A DNA stretch of 64,000 bases from Sipunculus nudus (lineage: Eukaryota > Annelida > Sipuncula > Golfingiida > Sipunculidae): assembly GCA_026874595.1 (NCBI GenBank), contig CM049320.1, positions 21,957,714-22,021,713 of the forward strand, in the 5' to 3' direction. Made by a program: the position numbers and the translations under genes. Shown here in pieces: positions 1-11,619 of the stretch (positions within the stretch are counted from its first letter, which is position 1; every line of letters begins with the position of its first letter). The notes beneath the pieces are model-generated. The model searched no databases and was not told where the DNA came from. It was given only the letters and a program-made list of their open reading frames with translations.

Positions 1-540
1 CATATGATATGGTTCATCTGTCGAACCATTTATATGTATTGAGATTCTCAATTACCTTCATGGAAGCTAGAACAAAGAAACAGGCATAAATCCTAGTCGA
101 AGATATTAAAAAAAAAACTGTCTCTTTCCCAAATCGAAAATTTGCTAGCATTTCATCATATCCTGTGATGTGATAATGTATCCCAGCTCAGTCATGGAAA
201 GAAAGCGTGCTGGCTCATCTTTGAACTCAACACAATTATCTGAGCAGTTTCGGTAAAAGTTGAGTCTCAGAGGAAAAAATTAGGCGAGTCTATAGGCGCA
301 GTCAGATTCAACATACTTAAAGCCTGGTAGGTATGTTGAGCACCAGGTACCCATTTCTAATATATGTGATGTCGACCAGACAAATAACAAATCCATTCTA
401 AGGATTTGTCAGGGCCACTTATTAGGGCAATAACACCGGCTGTAAGAGTGGTGGATTAGTGCTCTCTATCATCTTTATGTCGCCTGACTCCAAGTGTGAA
501 AGACCTCCCCCGAAGAAACAAATAAGTCGACAAATTCCAT
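1..540. other. Unassigned AT-rich DNA
   Basis: No gene, RNA or repeat structure is recognised here. The stretch leads into the gag relic and may contain the 5' untranslated part or LTR of that retroelement. I did not find a matching LTR copy downstream, so this stays open. Confidence 0.4.
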
Positions 541-1304
541 TGCAGACGCATAGCAAGGATTGATTTCGGGATTAACTTCGACACCATAGTGGAGTGCTAC
601 AGCTGGACGGAAGCCAAGAAAACCTTACAACTTGCTACATGTCTTCGTCGCAAAACCCAAATGATGCCTAATCAGATATTGATCGAGAAGCGACCTGATT
701 ACCTGTTTCAAAGGAATGCTTTAGCAGAAAGGGTTGGTCCACCCTGTAAAGAGAATGCTTTCCGTGCAGTGTTTCATGAGCGTAGGAGGGCTGTCAGAGA
801 GACGCTGGTGGATTATGGGAGCGAGGTGTCTTTACTAACAGCATATCCATGTTTTTGCGGTGATGCACTAGAGTTGACAGCCAGATTTCATTTTATCAAA
901 GGGTTCATTCATATTTACATGAAGTCGCTTGTAGATCTTTGTTGTCCAAACAACTGTAGGAAGCTAGTAACCTCGCAACTCAATATGGGTCGCTTGAGGG
1001 AGGAGAAGGCGTTAGGCCAGAGAGTAAGCTCCGGCCGAGATCAGCTCCGGGGACGCATTTCCGGGAACTGACGAAGAAACAACGGAGTTTCTAGAGCAAT
1101 CGAAAGAGTTCATGCCTAAGGAGACTAGGACTCAAGAAGTTATCCAGGATTTAAGATACTAGTTAGAGCCTCTAACTGAGCGGTTTAACAAGCTGTCGCA
1201 AGTTTTAGCAGCAACAGTCAGCTGACCAAGGCGATACATCGTGTCAGAGGTGACCGGAATCCAGCCCCGGGAAAACCAGTTCGAAGAGAGGACCAGCACA
1301 ATTG
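541..1304 (+). pseudogene. Ty3/gypsy-type gag relic
   Basis: The reading frame is open from before 541 to the stop at 1069-1071, and the ATG-less start (GTG at 589) is arbitrary. The translation resembles the matrix/capsid part of Metaviridae-like gag proteins: a WTEAKKTLQLATCLR stretch (family pattern W-T-E..-ALQLA-LRG), then an ALAERVGPP block, an F-ER-R-RETL segment and a HFIKGFI block where the family usually has DHFI-AL. After the stop, 1072-1300 still reads as gag-like sequence (QDLR..LEPLTE.) with frame breaks. Gag would form the particle shell of the retrotransposon. Protease and reverse transcriptase do not follow; a Helitron-like element occupies the junction at about 1305 and the integrase relic resumes at 2567. 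The assignment is pattern memory, not a database hit. No intact coding potential. Confidence 0.6.
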
Positions 1305-2566
1305 TGTTTTTATTAGCTCAGCTGACATTCAGTCATGCTGAGCAATAGCGATCACTCTTTGTTCGTCGTCCGTCTGTCCGTCCGTCTGTCCGTCCGTTAA
1401 CCAGGCACAAATCGTAACCGCTGGACCTAGAATCTTGTAACTTGACATTCTAAGAGGTCCATGAAAAATCTCCTTGGAAACCAGAAATGAGGTCTCTGTT
1501 ACTCATATCCTTCGAGCTATGGGGCCCCAAAGTACCCCCCAGAATAGTAAAAAAATTCATACAAAAACTTCAATATCTCATTAATAACATCACTGATGGT
1601 CATGATTTTTGGCATACATATTGATTATGAGATGTTCCCTCAGTTCCTGCAGACTGGTAGCGCCACCTGTATTTTTCGATTTTTGTACGATTTCTCCCCC
1701 TATTTTTGAGACCTTTAAAAATGTGAGACTGGAAAATCTTAGAGACTGGACCTAGAATCTTCATTCTTGACACAGTGAGAGACCTATGAAAAGTCTCCAA
1801 GGAAACCTGAAATAAGGTCTCTGTTACCCATATCCTTTGAGCTGTGGGGCTCCTAATTACCCCGCAGAATAATGGAAAATTTGATAAAAAAAACTGCAAC
1901 ATCTCAATAACTACAACACTGATGGTCATGATTTTTGGCATACATATTGATCAAGATGTGTTCCATCAGTTCCTGCAGACTGGTGGCGCCACCTGTTTTT
2001 AATCAAATTTTTAGAATTTATTTTTCTCTATTTTTGAGACCTTTAAGGATGTAGTTATCTGTCAACAGGGTTCAAATTGTAACAACTGGACAAAGAATCT
2101 TCATTCTTGACACACAGGGAGACCCATGAAAAGTCTCCATGGAAACGTGAAATTAAGTTTCTGTTACCCATATCCTTTGAGCTATGGCACTCCAAAGTAC
2201 AGCTCAGAATAATGGAAAATTGATACAAAAGCAACTAACGCAGAGATCACCATAATTGTTTGCATGGATATTGATCATGGAGTGTTTAATCAGTTTCTGC
2301 AGACTGGGTGCGCCACCTCTATTTTTTTTTTTTTTTAAATTTTTTACGTTTTTTTTAAAGATGTGGTTATCTGTCAACAGGGTGCAAATTGTAACAACTT
2401 TACCTAGAATCTTCATTCTTGTCATGCAAGGAGGCCCATGAAAACTATCTGTGGAAACCTGAAATTAGGTCTCTGTTACCCATATCCTTCAAGCTATAGG
2501 ACTCCGAAGTAATGGAAAATTTGATACAAAAGCTAAAGTATCTGAACAACTAATCCAGAGACCACC
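1305..2566 (+). mobile_element. Helitron-like element with ~325-bp tandem core
   Basis: It begins with the imperfect palindrome at 1315-1344 (GCTCAGCTGAC and its near-complement), also seen at 44276, 47647, 53475 and 53612. A GTCC/GTCT microsatellite follows at 1364-1396. The core is four diverged tandem units, recognised by a CCTAGAATCTT-like block at 1426, 1751, 2091 and 2403 (spacings 325, 340, 312). Units end near a GCGCCACCT block. A related monomer lies at 46030-46490. No protein is encoded. It separates the gag and integrase relics of a gypsy element and so was probably inserted there. No clear 3' hairpin terminus is seen at 2566, so the right boundary is approximate. Class (Helitron or Helentron-associated) is inferred from architecture. 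Confidence 0.6.
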
Positions 2567-2890
2567 ATGAGGATGCAGAGCAACAAGGCACCCCTCAAAC
2601 AAGAAGTGGCAGACTTACCCCAGGAAAGAATCGCCTTCAATATCATGAGGCCCATGTCGAAATCATGGTCTCGGAATCAGTATATATTTGACATAGTTGA
2701 CTGTATCACCAAGCGGACAGAGGCCTATGCTCTACCTCGTCATCCGGCGCAGACTGTCCCCCGAGCAGTGGTAGATGAGCCACTTGGTTTGATAGAGGAG
2801 TTACGGATTGGTGACCGGCAACTGCCTAGAGCACCACTGATAATCGACCAAGACCACCGGAAGGAACAGGGATCGAGTACCTCGATGTGA
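2567..2890 (+). pseudogene. Ty3/gypsy integrase core relic
   Basis: The 107-residue frame starts KAPLKQEV, then ERIAFNIMRPMSKS, RNQYIFDIVDCITKRTEAYALP and a TVPRAVVDE segment. This matches the start of the integrase catalytic core of Ty3/gypsy elements, whose usual pattern is ERVAIDI-GPLP, GN-YILVV-DYFTKW-EAYA, AETVA-VLV-E. Two decay marks are visible: the first catalytic Asp of the DDE triad is Asn (AFN instead of AID), and the GP after it is RP. The second catalytic Asp region (usually HSDQG) is not recognisable, and the frame runs into unrelated sequence after about residue 75. The enzyme would join retrotransposon cDNA to the genome; this copy cannot. With the gag relic it marks one old element. 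Confidence 0.75.
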
Positions 2891-3640
2891 CTCAAGGACG
2901 CCAACGGACCAACATGGATGCCACCTCTTACAGAAGCGGAGGAGATGCGTATATGAATTCCGATGGACTTGTTTTTTTATGTATGAACCAATCAGGTTCG
3001 TATGTACTCCTAACATCCAGGTAGCTCATTTATGTGTTTACCTTTGTTGGTCAGTTCATGTAATTTCAGTGATATTTGTTGGACGAACATTCTTGGAAGA
3101 ATAGGAGTTGTAACTGATTATGGTACAGGTATAAGTTTCAGAGATGTCATTTTACTTTTGCCTCTTTCTGGCTTTGAGGCTTTGGAGGATCGCCGCAGTT
3201 TAGTTAAACCAGAACGATGTGCGGTGGCTGCTGTCAGGTTTTAAGCTAATGGGTAATAGAATGCTATTAAATTATTTCGTTACATTTTTCTGGCGTTGTT
3301 ACCCCCCCCCCCCCCCCCCCCCCCCCCCGTTATCAAGTGTAGAAAGGGTAATAGCACTCAGCCAGCTAACAGTTCGGGGCATGTACCTCCGGACTCTATA
3401 TAATTAAATTGAGAAGTCTGGTGGAATGGTACAGAAACACCAATGACATCTTATTTAAAGCCTAAAACGAATTTAATATGACCTATGTCAAGAAACGAGG
3501 CTTAAACACACGTTTGAACGCCTCAAAAGTTAAGGATTTTTTTAGTAAAAATAAACACAAAAGAGGACTTAGGGACGACTGGGTAGATTTTCATGAAATT
3601 TAATGTGCTTATGAACCTCAGAAACTTTAATTGCTGCCCA
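2891..3640. other. Probable 3' gypsy remnant and a 27-base C run
   Basis: No gene seen. The part up to about 3300 may be the decayed 3' end of the gypsy element. Bases 3302-3328 are an uninterrupted run of 27 C. The remainder is unassigned. Confidence 0.35.
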
Positions 3641-4087
3641 GGGTCGGTGGCACTACCAGTGATTATTTTACGGATCATAGCTGATCATAGCTGGGTCGGT
3701 GGCACTATCAGTGATTATTTTACGGATCAGAGCTGATCATAGCTGGGTCGGTGGCAATACCAGTGATTATTTTACGGAACATAGCTGATTATAGCTGGGT
3801 CGGTGGCAATACCAGTGATTATTTTAGGGAACATAGCTGATTATAGCTGGGTCGGTGGCACTTCCAGTGATTATTTTAGGGAACATAGCTGATTATAGCT
3901 GGGTCGGTGGCACTTCCAGTGATTATTTTAGGGAACATAGCTGATTATAGCTGGGTCGGTGGCACTAACAGTGATTATTTCACGGATCATAGCTGATTAT
4001 AGCTGGGTCGGTGGCACTACCAGTGATTATTTTACGGATCATAACTGATCATAGCTGGGTCGGTGGCACTACCAGTGAATATTTTAG
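3641..4087 (+). repeat. 52-bp minisatellite, about 8.6 units
   Basis: The block GGGTCGGTGGCA starts at 3641, 3693, 3745, 3797, 3849, 3901, 3953, 4005 and 4057. Every spacing is exactly 52 bp, and the last unit is truncated. Units differ only by substitutions (CTACC or CTTCC; ACGGATC or AGGGAAC; GATCATAG or GATTATAG). Neighbouring units share variants, especially units 4-6, as expected from unequal exchange. No coding potential. Confidence 0.95.
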
Positions 4088-4663
4088 TTTTTTTATATTA
4101 GTTTTAGTTTTATTCAGTTATTATATTTTATATATATTACATGAATATTATGAGACTTAGTCGTTATATTTGTAATTAGAAACTGATTGAAAAGTCGTCC
4201 AAATGAGGATTGGTACACATTATTACGTTTAGACAGGTCCACCTGTCCCCGGCCGGCTTCGTCTAGGAAGGGTTTTCCATAGACCGATTTCACCAACTGG
4301 AATTTTATCAAAAGCATACTTTCTAGTGGATGGCGCTGCGATAGACCCTACACAAAATTTTCAAAATAATTTCAAATTCCTCATAATTAATGGGAAATAT
4401 GGAAAATGACCCCCTTAGGACAGGCATCGTTCCCGACCCTTAACGATAAAAAAAAAATGTTATTTAAGTGAATGGTAAAACAACAACAGAACGAAGGAAT
4501 GTGATAATAGATAAATGCATTTCCTTCAATGTCCACCCTAAAATGTTTATCATGTCCCTTTTTGAAATGTCGGTGTCAGAAGGTTTCATTAAAGCCTAAC
4601 AAATATAATTGTCGTCGTAATGTTATCTTTGTCACTTTTTCTCAATTTATTGTTTTACATGTA
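4088..4663. other. Unassigned AT-rich DNA
   Basis: Nothing recognised apart from AT-rich sequence. Confidence 0.4.
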
Positions 4664-4838
4664 CAGTGAAACCACGATTTCTGACCACTAATGCGACCTC
4701 AATAGAGTGGTCGTATTTTCGACGCGGTCGTTTAAGCAAGGTCTGTTATAAAAAGCAACATGATATTGAGACCTTAAAAAAAGTGGTCATTATTTAGAGG
4801 TGGTCGCTAAACTTACTCTTCGTTTGGCGAGGTTCTAC
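4664..4838. mobile_element. pogo/Tigger-like MITE
   Basis: Preceded by TA, it starts CAGTGAAACC, the ending type of pogo/Tigger elements (CAGT..ACC with TA target duplication). It carries GTGGTCG blocks facing each other (GGTCGTATTTTCGA and GAGGTGGTCGCTAA). The right end has decayed to GAGGTTCTAC. About 175 bp with no coding capacity. Related copies lie at 15187-15353 and, more distantly, 41959-42380 and 58878-59060. Confidence 0.6.
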
Positions 4839-5717
4839 ATTATTTACATATCACACAAAATGTTATGAATATTGTTGATGTTAATTATTAAGCTACCAAA
4901 TTTGTCTTGTCTTAAAATAAGGTAATTCAAAATCGCCCGTTGCAAATTTCACCGTATAATGGGGTCGTTGAGGGTGATAAGAATCAAAATATGTCGGTCA
5001 CGTATGTAGAGCGGATCAAAAGGCCGGGGAAGAAACTAGTATTTTCCGAGCGACGGTTTTTGCAGATCCTTAATGAGGCGCCTCTTGGCATTAAATTTAT
5101 CTCAAAACAATGTTTTTTTTTTTTCAAAAATATTGACGGTGATTAATTAATGGTACCGCCTCGTGACCCTAGTATAAGAATATTTTGAAAAAAAAAACCA
5201 AAAAAACTCCACTATATAATATACGATTTCCGGTTAATGTTTGGGGGGGGGGGGGGGGGGTCACATAAATAATACAAAGAGCACGCCCATGGCCATGCAG
5301 CTTCTATTGCAAATAATAAGTTTTCAATGGGAAGAAAATTTGAAGAGTCTTGGACGCTCAGGCAAAAACTTTGGGGAGTCCCATCTGGGTTTAGAGCGTC
5401 CGAAGGGGAGATTATATGTGTACAATTTTGATGGGTTTATTTTTCGAATATCATGTAATTATCCTATCATGATATGATCGGAAATCGTGTCAATATATGA
5501 ATATTTGCCTATAGCTATATGTAAGCCTCAGTTATCAGCACGGTGTTTACACCACTGAGGGGAAAGTTTGAGGCAGCCGGTATAATGGTCATAGACTGCT
5601 ACAAGGTTCTAAAGCAAGAAATTCGCGCGTCCCATCGGATGCCTGGACCCTTAGAACCGAGCGTCCGTAAGAGATTCCGAGCGTCAGAGACGATTACCCC
5701 TATGTTCCTGAAATCCA

Positions 5718-5775
<58 letters not shown>

Positions 5776-6269
5776 CATGTATACCATAAAGGTCTTTAAA
5801 GAATCTGACAAACTATTTTGCAATTCTGTTAATGATCAAGCAATATACAATAATTTCTAAAACGTAATATTCACGGTCAAAATTGAAATGCTTCTGTGCA
5901 GTAAAAACAATAAAATATGTATTTCCAAACATGTAAAACTTTAAAATTGTATAAACCAATGCTTAATTGGAAACCGCTATTTAGTATATTCTGGCAAAAT
6001 GCACGGAAATTACATTTAAATGATTTCACAGATAAAAACGATTAAATTAGAAAAAAAAACAAGACATGCTTTAAATGATTTGACTTTATGCTTTTCGATA
6101 ACAAACTCACAAAAAATTGTTTCAGTCTGTCCTTTTGATCAGGGCATTTAGTTTATTTAATGTGTATTCTATTGAATAACAAGCATGTCTCGATATTGCA
6201 AATATTTTAAATATAACTGCACAGTATATTCATGTATTCCTGAAGAATCTATAATATTAACCCATAAAC
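4839..6269. other. Intergenic or intronic DNA with simple repeats
   Basis: Contains an 18-base G run at 5243-5260 and a (TA)n tract at 5719-5770 with one TG interruption. Open frames across the TA tract translate to alternating Ile/Tyr and are not genes. Confidence 0.6.
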
Positions 6270-6558
6270 GGCTACCGTAGCTCAGGGGAAGACCACAGGA
6301 CTCAAAGCCGGGAGGTCGTGAGTTCAAATCTCAGCCGAGGTGGTCAGATTTTCACGGTCAGCCCTCCCCCAGGGTGAGGGCCCTGCAGGCCTAAATGCAT
6401 GGGAAGACTGCGCCCCACAGCCGTGGGTAACTTACAAAAGAGTGCATCTCTGGGGGGGGGGTTCCTCGGTGTTACGGGGATGATTCACACCGAGGACCCG
6501 AAGGTGCGGTAGACACTGGGCCTGGGTGACACCAGGATACAAAAATAATATGATATGA
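6270..6558 (+). mobile_element. tRNA-derived SINE
   Basis: The head at 6270-6343 folds like a tRNA. GGCTACC at the 5' side pairs with GGTGGTC at 6339-6345 (with G-T wobbles). A box A-like GTAGCTCAGGGG lies at 6277-6288, and a box B match GAGTTCAAATC at 6320-6330 sits in a T-arm with a TGAG/CTCA stem. These are internal RNA polymerase III promoter parts. A ~215-bp unrelated body follows, ending in an A-rich tail near ATACAAAAATAAT. The D-arm pairs poorly and there is a body, so this is a SINE rather than a working tRNA gene. Confidence 0.75.
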
Positions 6559-6850
6559 AGCGAGTGCTACCGCCCTGTCACGTTACCGAAACCGAGTCCA
6601 AACCCGAAATGGAGCTCTGCAGATGTAGATACTTAGATATATTTATAGATATTTATAAAATTATATATGGAACAATTTCTTGATAATGCTGGCAAAGACC
6701 ATGCAAATTATTCAGCTTTGGATGAACAAATTAACCTTGAAAATGCTGTGCCAAACATCCCTCTGTAGTCCTTAGTATATACGTTCTTCGACTGTTACCA
6801 GAAAAGTGTATCAACTCCAGTGTTGATGTCCATATTCTTTTGATTCGTCT
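6559..6850. other. Unassigned DNA
   Basis: Nothing recognised. Confidence 0.4.
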
Positions 6851-7415
6851 GACGTTAAGTGACCGTGACTCTTTCTTGGTAGGTTCTTGTTGTTGTATTG
6901 TAATCGTGTTGAAGTCGCGCCATGGCCGTGATCATCCTTCATCATTCGTGACAGAGTTTCTCATCACAAATTACCACGATCTATAAAGCGCCGTTCACAC
7001 TTTAAAGAATTTGACACCGAATCGCCACGAGCTGACACCATTAAAATTCTAGAAACGCCGTGGAGATGTCGTAGATGATGTATTGAACGTTCGGCAAAGT
7101 TCGTAGCGAGGTCTTGAGCACTCAGAATTCGTGGCTCTATTTTTGAAATGTTCAAAAATTAAGCTTTGTCTTCACAAGTCGTAGCTAAGTCGTAACAGTT
7201 TCTTGGTAAGTCGTATAAGAGTCTTCATAATTCATGTTTATCCGTGATGTAAAACTATGTCGCGAATGCTCACGAAGGACCACGACATTGATGCGACTTC
7301 AACACGACTACAAGACGAATACAACAAGAACCTCATTAGAGAGGGTCACGTTCATAAAGTCCATTCCTACTTCAACGAATTTGGCGCCGAATCACCAGGA
7401 ACTGACATCATAATG
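6851..7415. mobile_element. Foldback element with nested inverted repeats
   Basis: Positions 6851-6955 are imperfectly reverse complementary to 7258-7360; shared blocks include GGTTCTTGTTGT and TCGTGTTGAAGTCGC. The interior 6985-7145 is reverse complementary to 8640-8800 (shared blocks GTCGTAGATG, GTTCGTAGC and AGAATTCGTGGC). A third related block, ACGAATTTGGCGCCGAATCACC, occurs at 7376-7397. This is the structure of foldback-type MITEs. No transposase is visible and the class is unknown. Confidence 0.6.
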
Positions 7416-8259
7416 TAACAGAAAATTTTGTTTTCTTTGTGATTTTCAACTTCTAATGAACTGAGGAGGATAAAGGGTTAGAAGTAAGAACACTATGTTG
7501 ATCTTTAAATTTGTTTTAAAGAAGATTTGTATTGTGGTTATTGGTTCCAAGTAAATTTGAACTAAAATAATTTGAAGAAGATGAATCAAATAATGTTTTC
7601 TTTGTAACTTCTTTGTAAAATACGAGGAAGTTTAGCGGTAAGAAAAGCATGTAGATTTGTAAATTTGTCTTATATCAAATTAAAAGCTGAATCAATTAGA
7701 TATTTTAACTTATATTTTGAGAATACAGATGTTTAAATCCGATTAAAGCGGTCGTCTGTCTGGACTTAAAGAAATGGACGTCGTATTTGCCGCCATAAAA
7801 ATAAGTCGTAATTGTCTAATTACTCTAATCAAATGATACATATATTATCAGTGTTTTAAACTAGATTACTTTTGTCAAAGTAAATATTTGGAGAAGTTCA
7901 GAAAAGTTTTGTTATGTCGTCCCCTTACTAATATCTTCTTCGTTTTGACATTACAATAGCTATATATCACATATATAGCTATCTAACACTCCCGTATATT
8001 GTTACTCTGTTGGTCTAGGACACACTTCTAACTTTTTCATATTCTGATAATTTTTTTAACATATCAGTCATCATCTTCATTTTCATCTTTCAATGGATTT
8101 GAGATTTATATACTCGGCCTGATGTCAAGTCGAGTCCAAGTCACAGTTATTGACTCTCGGGTCCCATTTTCAGAAAAGTTATCAAAAGTCCGAGTTTGGA
8201 TTTCTCCCTACTTTTTCGCATTTTAAGATTCACGACAGCCACAGCCAGCATTTACGGCG
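7416..8259. other. AT-rich DNA between foldback blocks
   Basis: No gene or clear repeat. It separates two inverted copies of the same element family. Confidence 0.4.
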
Positions 8260-8805
8260 ATGGCGTAGTAAATTGAATGATCGTAGGAGCATCGTCCACA
8301 AGTCGCAGATCAATCGTGGAGATATCGTACCAGTATATCTAACGGAGTCGTGAACATTCTTAAAAATGTCGTGTAATATCGTGCTGGCTTCGTGTCACTG
8401 TTGTAGCAAATCGTACTGGCATCGTACTCCTCTCCTACAACATCGTCCTCGTAATGGAATTTTTATCACTGGCCAGGCTGATTGGCCACGATTGGCCACG
8501 AATTCAACATCGTGGCGATTCGGCATCAAATTCGTTAAAGTGGGAACGGGGCTTAAGGACTTTTACAAGACTTGCCAAGAAACTTTTACGACTTTGTTAT
8601 TCGACTTGTGGCGACTAAGCTTAATATTTTAACATTTTAAAATTAGCGCCACGAATTCTAAGTGCTCAATACATAGCATGCTACGAACATTGCCGAGTGT
8701 CCAAGGCATCTACGACACCCCCACGACGTCCCCTCGAACTATTTTGGTGTCAGTTCGTGTTGATTTGGCGCCAATTCGTAGTAGTGGGAAGGGGGCTTAA
8801 AGGAT
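8260..8805. mobile_element. Second foldback-family block
   Basis: Dense in TCGTA/TCGTG words. Positions 8640-8800 pair in inverse with 6985-7145. The block CGATTCGGCATCAAATTCG (8517-8535) recurs in diverged form at 8763-8782, each followed by a GTGGGAA..GGGGCTTAA end, giving two direct end-like copies. No protein. Probably the same family as 6851-7415, rearranged. Confidence 0.5.
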
Positions 8806-9004
8806 GGTCAAATATACTTTATTTTCATCTCCGTTCACAGCCTCTGATCTCAAACTGTTTATCTTTTCTCGAATTTAGTATGAACAAGTAAAACGTGAGA
8901 GAACAAACTCATGAACAAATTCCATCTATGTGAAACGTTCCATGCACCTTTTTCGGCGTCAAAGTTGTTAGTCATGGACAGTGGCAGTGATGACGTAGAG
9001 CCCA

Positions 9005-9135
9005 TACTACCTGAGTCCGAATGCATTGCAAGACCGAGCCTCTGCATGCATGGATTCCTTGCATGTCCAATTCCTTGAGTCCAAGTCCACCTTCTTCGAG
9101 TCTGAGTCATTTAGAATCCGAGTCCAAGTCTGAGT
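9005..9135. repeat. Interspersed GAGTC-rich repeat
   Basis: Repeated GAGTCCAAGTC/GAGTCTGAGTC words, also at 8130-8150 and 9800-9880, and again at 58625-58770 and 59195-59330. It looks like one dispersed repeat family rather than a microsatellite, because spacing is irregular. No gene. Confidence 0.45.
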
Positions 9136-10000
9136 CTAATGCAGGTATCACAGTTTAATAAAATTCAAAATAGAAGTTTGACATTATCATCTGTATATTT
9201 AATATTAGTTTAATTTAGACACAATTTAGCTGAAGTTCTGATTACCTTCAGGATCCGATGCAGAGCTAGAGCTTGTTACGTATAGTTTTATTTCTGTTAA
9301 TATTCTGTTAATAATTCGCACATGTATATAAGTCATTAGAGTATATGGCAGAGTTTTTTTTACTGAAGGTTAGGTAAACGTAATAGCACGTGGGTTTGTT
9401 ATGCGCAGGGTTAGATTTTCATCCAGAACAGAGACTTAGCCCTGTTGTGATTGGCTGTTGCAAAGTGTGAAGTCAAAGGAAACTTTAGAAATGACTTAAA
9501 TCTAGCAATACATGTAATTTGTTATCTTTCCTGACAGTCTGGGGCTGACAGTGCGAGAAAAACTACGCTTTTGATTAGATCACTGCTAAGTTGACAGTGC
9601 TCATCTATGTGCCAAATGCTTTTGAACAAATCACACAACCTCCCGTCTTTTGTGGGGAAAAAATAGAAAAAATGTTTTTTTTTTTCATGAATTGGGTTCA
9701 TTTTTATTTAAAATCCATATTTATATTTTTTCATAGGCAATTATGTAATATGATAATATAATGAGATTTGGAATACGTTTGCTTGACCTGAACTCGTGAT
9801 GGACTCGGCCTGATTTCTCATGTTCTTTTAACTCCGGGCCTGAATACCAGTCCGAGCCAAGGACCCTCGAGTCAAGGGGCGTCAAATTGCCGTCAATATA
9901 GGGGGAATGGGGGATATATATATACCCCACTCCCTTTTTTTAGCAAGGGGAGGGGGCTTGGTCAATGTAATCATCCCCCCTGATATTCAGAGAAAAATAT
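9136..10000. other. Unassigned DNA
   Basis: Nothing recognised except another GAGTC-type patch near 9800-9880. Confidence 0.4.
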
Positions 10001-10257
10001 TTATATTATATTATATTATATTATATTATATTATATTTATATATATTTATATTATATTTATATTATATTTATATTATATTTATTTATATTTTTTAAAATG
10101 AAATTTATTAATGATTAGAATTAAAGACGTTCCATTTCTGAGAAATTTAAGAAATATTATTTATCTAAACCTGGTTTAGCTGGAAACATACCTTACTTTT
10201 TAAAACCTTTCACTTAATTGTAATGTATATGAAATGTGTCACAGAGACAATAAAATA

Positions 10258-10290
<33 letters not shown>
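10001..10290. repeat. ATATT pentanucleotide and (TA)n microsatellites
   Basis: TATATTATAT-type pentamer repeats run from about 10003 to 10090, and (TA)n covers 10261-10290. Frames through them are low complexity. Confidence 0.85.
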
Positions 10291-10841
10291 GGTTCCCAAA
10301 AAAATCCCAAATTTGGTTACCCTCCCATGACTTCGTTACACCCCCCCCCTCCTGAAGATAAATTGACGCCACCGCTCGAGTCAAAGTTCGTATTTGGGTC
10401 CTTCATCACTATACCGGTTATATGTAAATGATGAGACGTCTCCCTTAAAATAAGCAGCAGCAGATTTGTTTCTTCATATAAAGATTAACGTAAGTCGTCG
10501 ATGCAACTTCATCCCAAATCACAAGGCTTATCATTATAGAGAATCTTTAATTTTGGATGGGATAAAAAAAAACCTTCTGCCACTGCTAACCTGTCACCCT
10601 CTCTGGCTAGAGGTAGGGGTAAAAACTATAAGAACCTACAGAATTTAACGATTACTATCTGAAAGAAATGCTTACATGTTGATCAACATTTGAGAAAACC
10701 GCCGTGATGTATCAGTCTCAAATGGCTATAGTGAGTATATAACACGATATACTTTGTATTTGTATATACCGGTATCACAGAAATTAACATTGGATATTGG
10801 GTTAACTGTTGGGAATTCGAGAGTTATATATGAATACCTAA

Positions 10842-10887
<46 letters not shown>

Positions 10888-10995
10888 AACATGAATACAC
10901 AGAAAGGTCGGTTCACTGCCGATGAACAGACTTTCTGCGTGTTTATGTTTAATTTCTATCTACAATGAACCAGCATGGCTATATTCATACATGCA

Positions 10996-11044
<49 letters not shown>

Positions 11045-11619
11045 CTCTCTCTTATATATACAAGAAGAATTATATCAACATTTCAGAGAGGTTCCGTGAT
11101 GTATAATACTATACAATAACATTTGATTATAATAACAGCAGATCCGCTGGTACGAGTGCATATGTCATATTATAAGAACTAACATTATAAATTCAACTCT
11201 GCTTTGCGGTCTGTCTTTATGTAGGTATAAGTATCGTTGTGTGTCACAGGAATTCTACTCCGTATGAGAAGTATACTTTTATCAGTTTTAGTGTAGCATA
11301 TAGCATAATGGTTTAAGACCACTCATATTTTTAGTCCCACATGCCATAAGGGAATTAAGGAGCTGTTAACGCCCACAATCTTCCTACGCCCTTGTACAAG
11401 TACAATCACGCGCCTTTCTGAGCCAGACTAAATGTACGTCGTAGCAAACAAAACTTATGCTACTTATTCACTGAATTATATGGTCCCCTTAACTTTATAT
11501 ATGATACGATTATTAAAATTCTATGGTTGTATGCCTTTGAAACTATTCGTGTCTTTCATCATAAGAATTGTTTTATAGAACATTATATGAAAGTATGAAA
11601 CCTAGCTGGCAGACCGCGC
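10291..11619. other. Unassigned DNA with (TA)n and (TC)n tracts
   Basis: (TA)n at 10843-10885 and (TC)n at 11000-11041. Nothing else recognised. Confidence 0.6.

Noticed and set aside
3641..4087. CRISPR-like repeat array
   Set aside because: The 52-bp units are directly abutting with no unique spacers, in a eukaryotic context.
6270..6343. Functional tRNA gene
   Set aside because: Box A and B and an acceptor-like stem are present, but the D-arm pairs poorly and a long body with an A-rich tail follows, which fits a SINE head.
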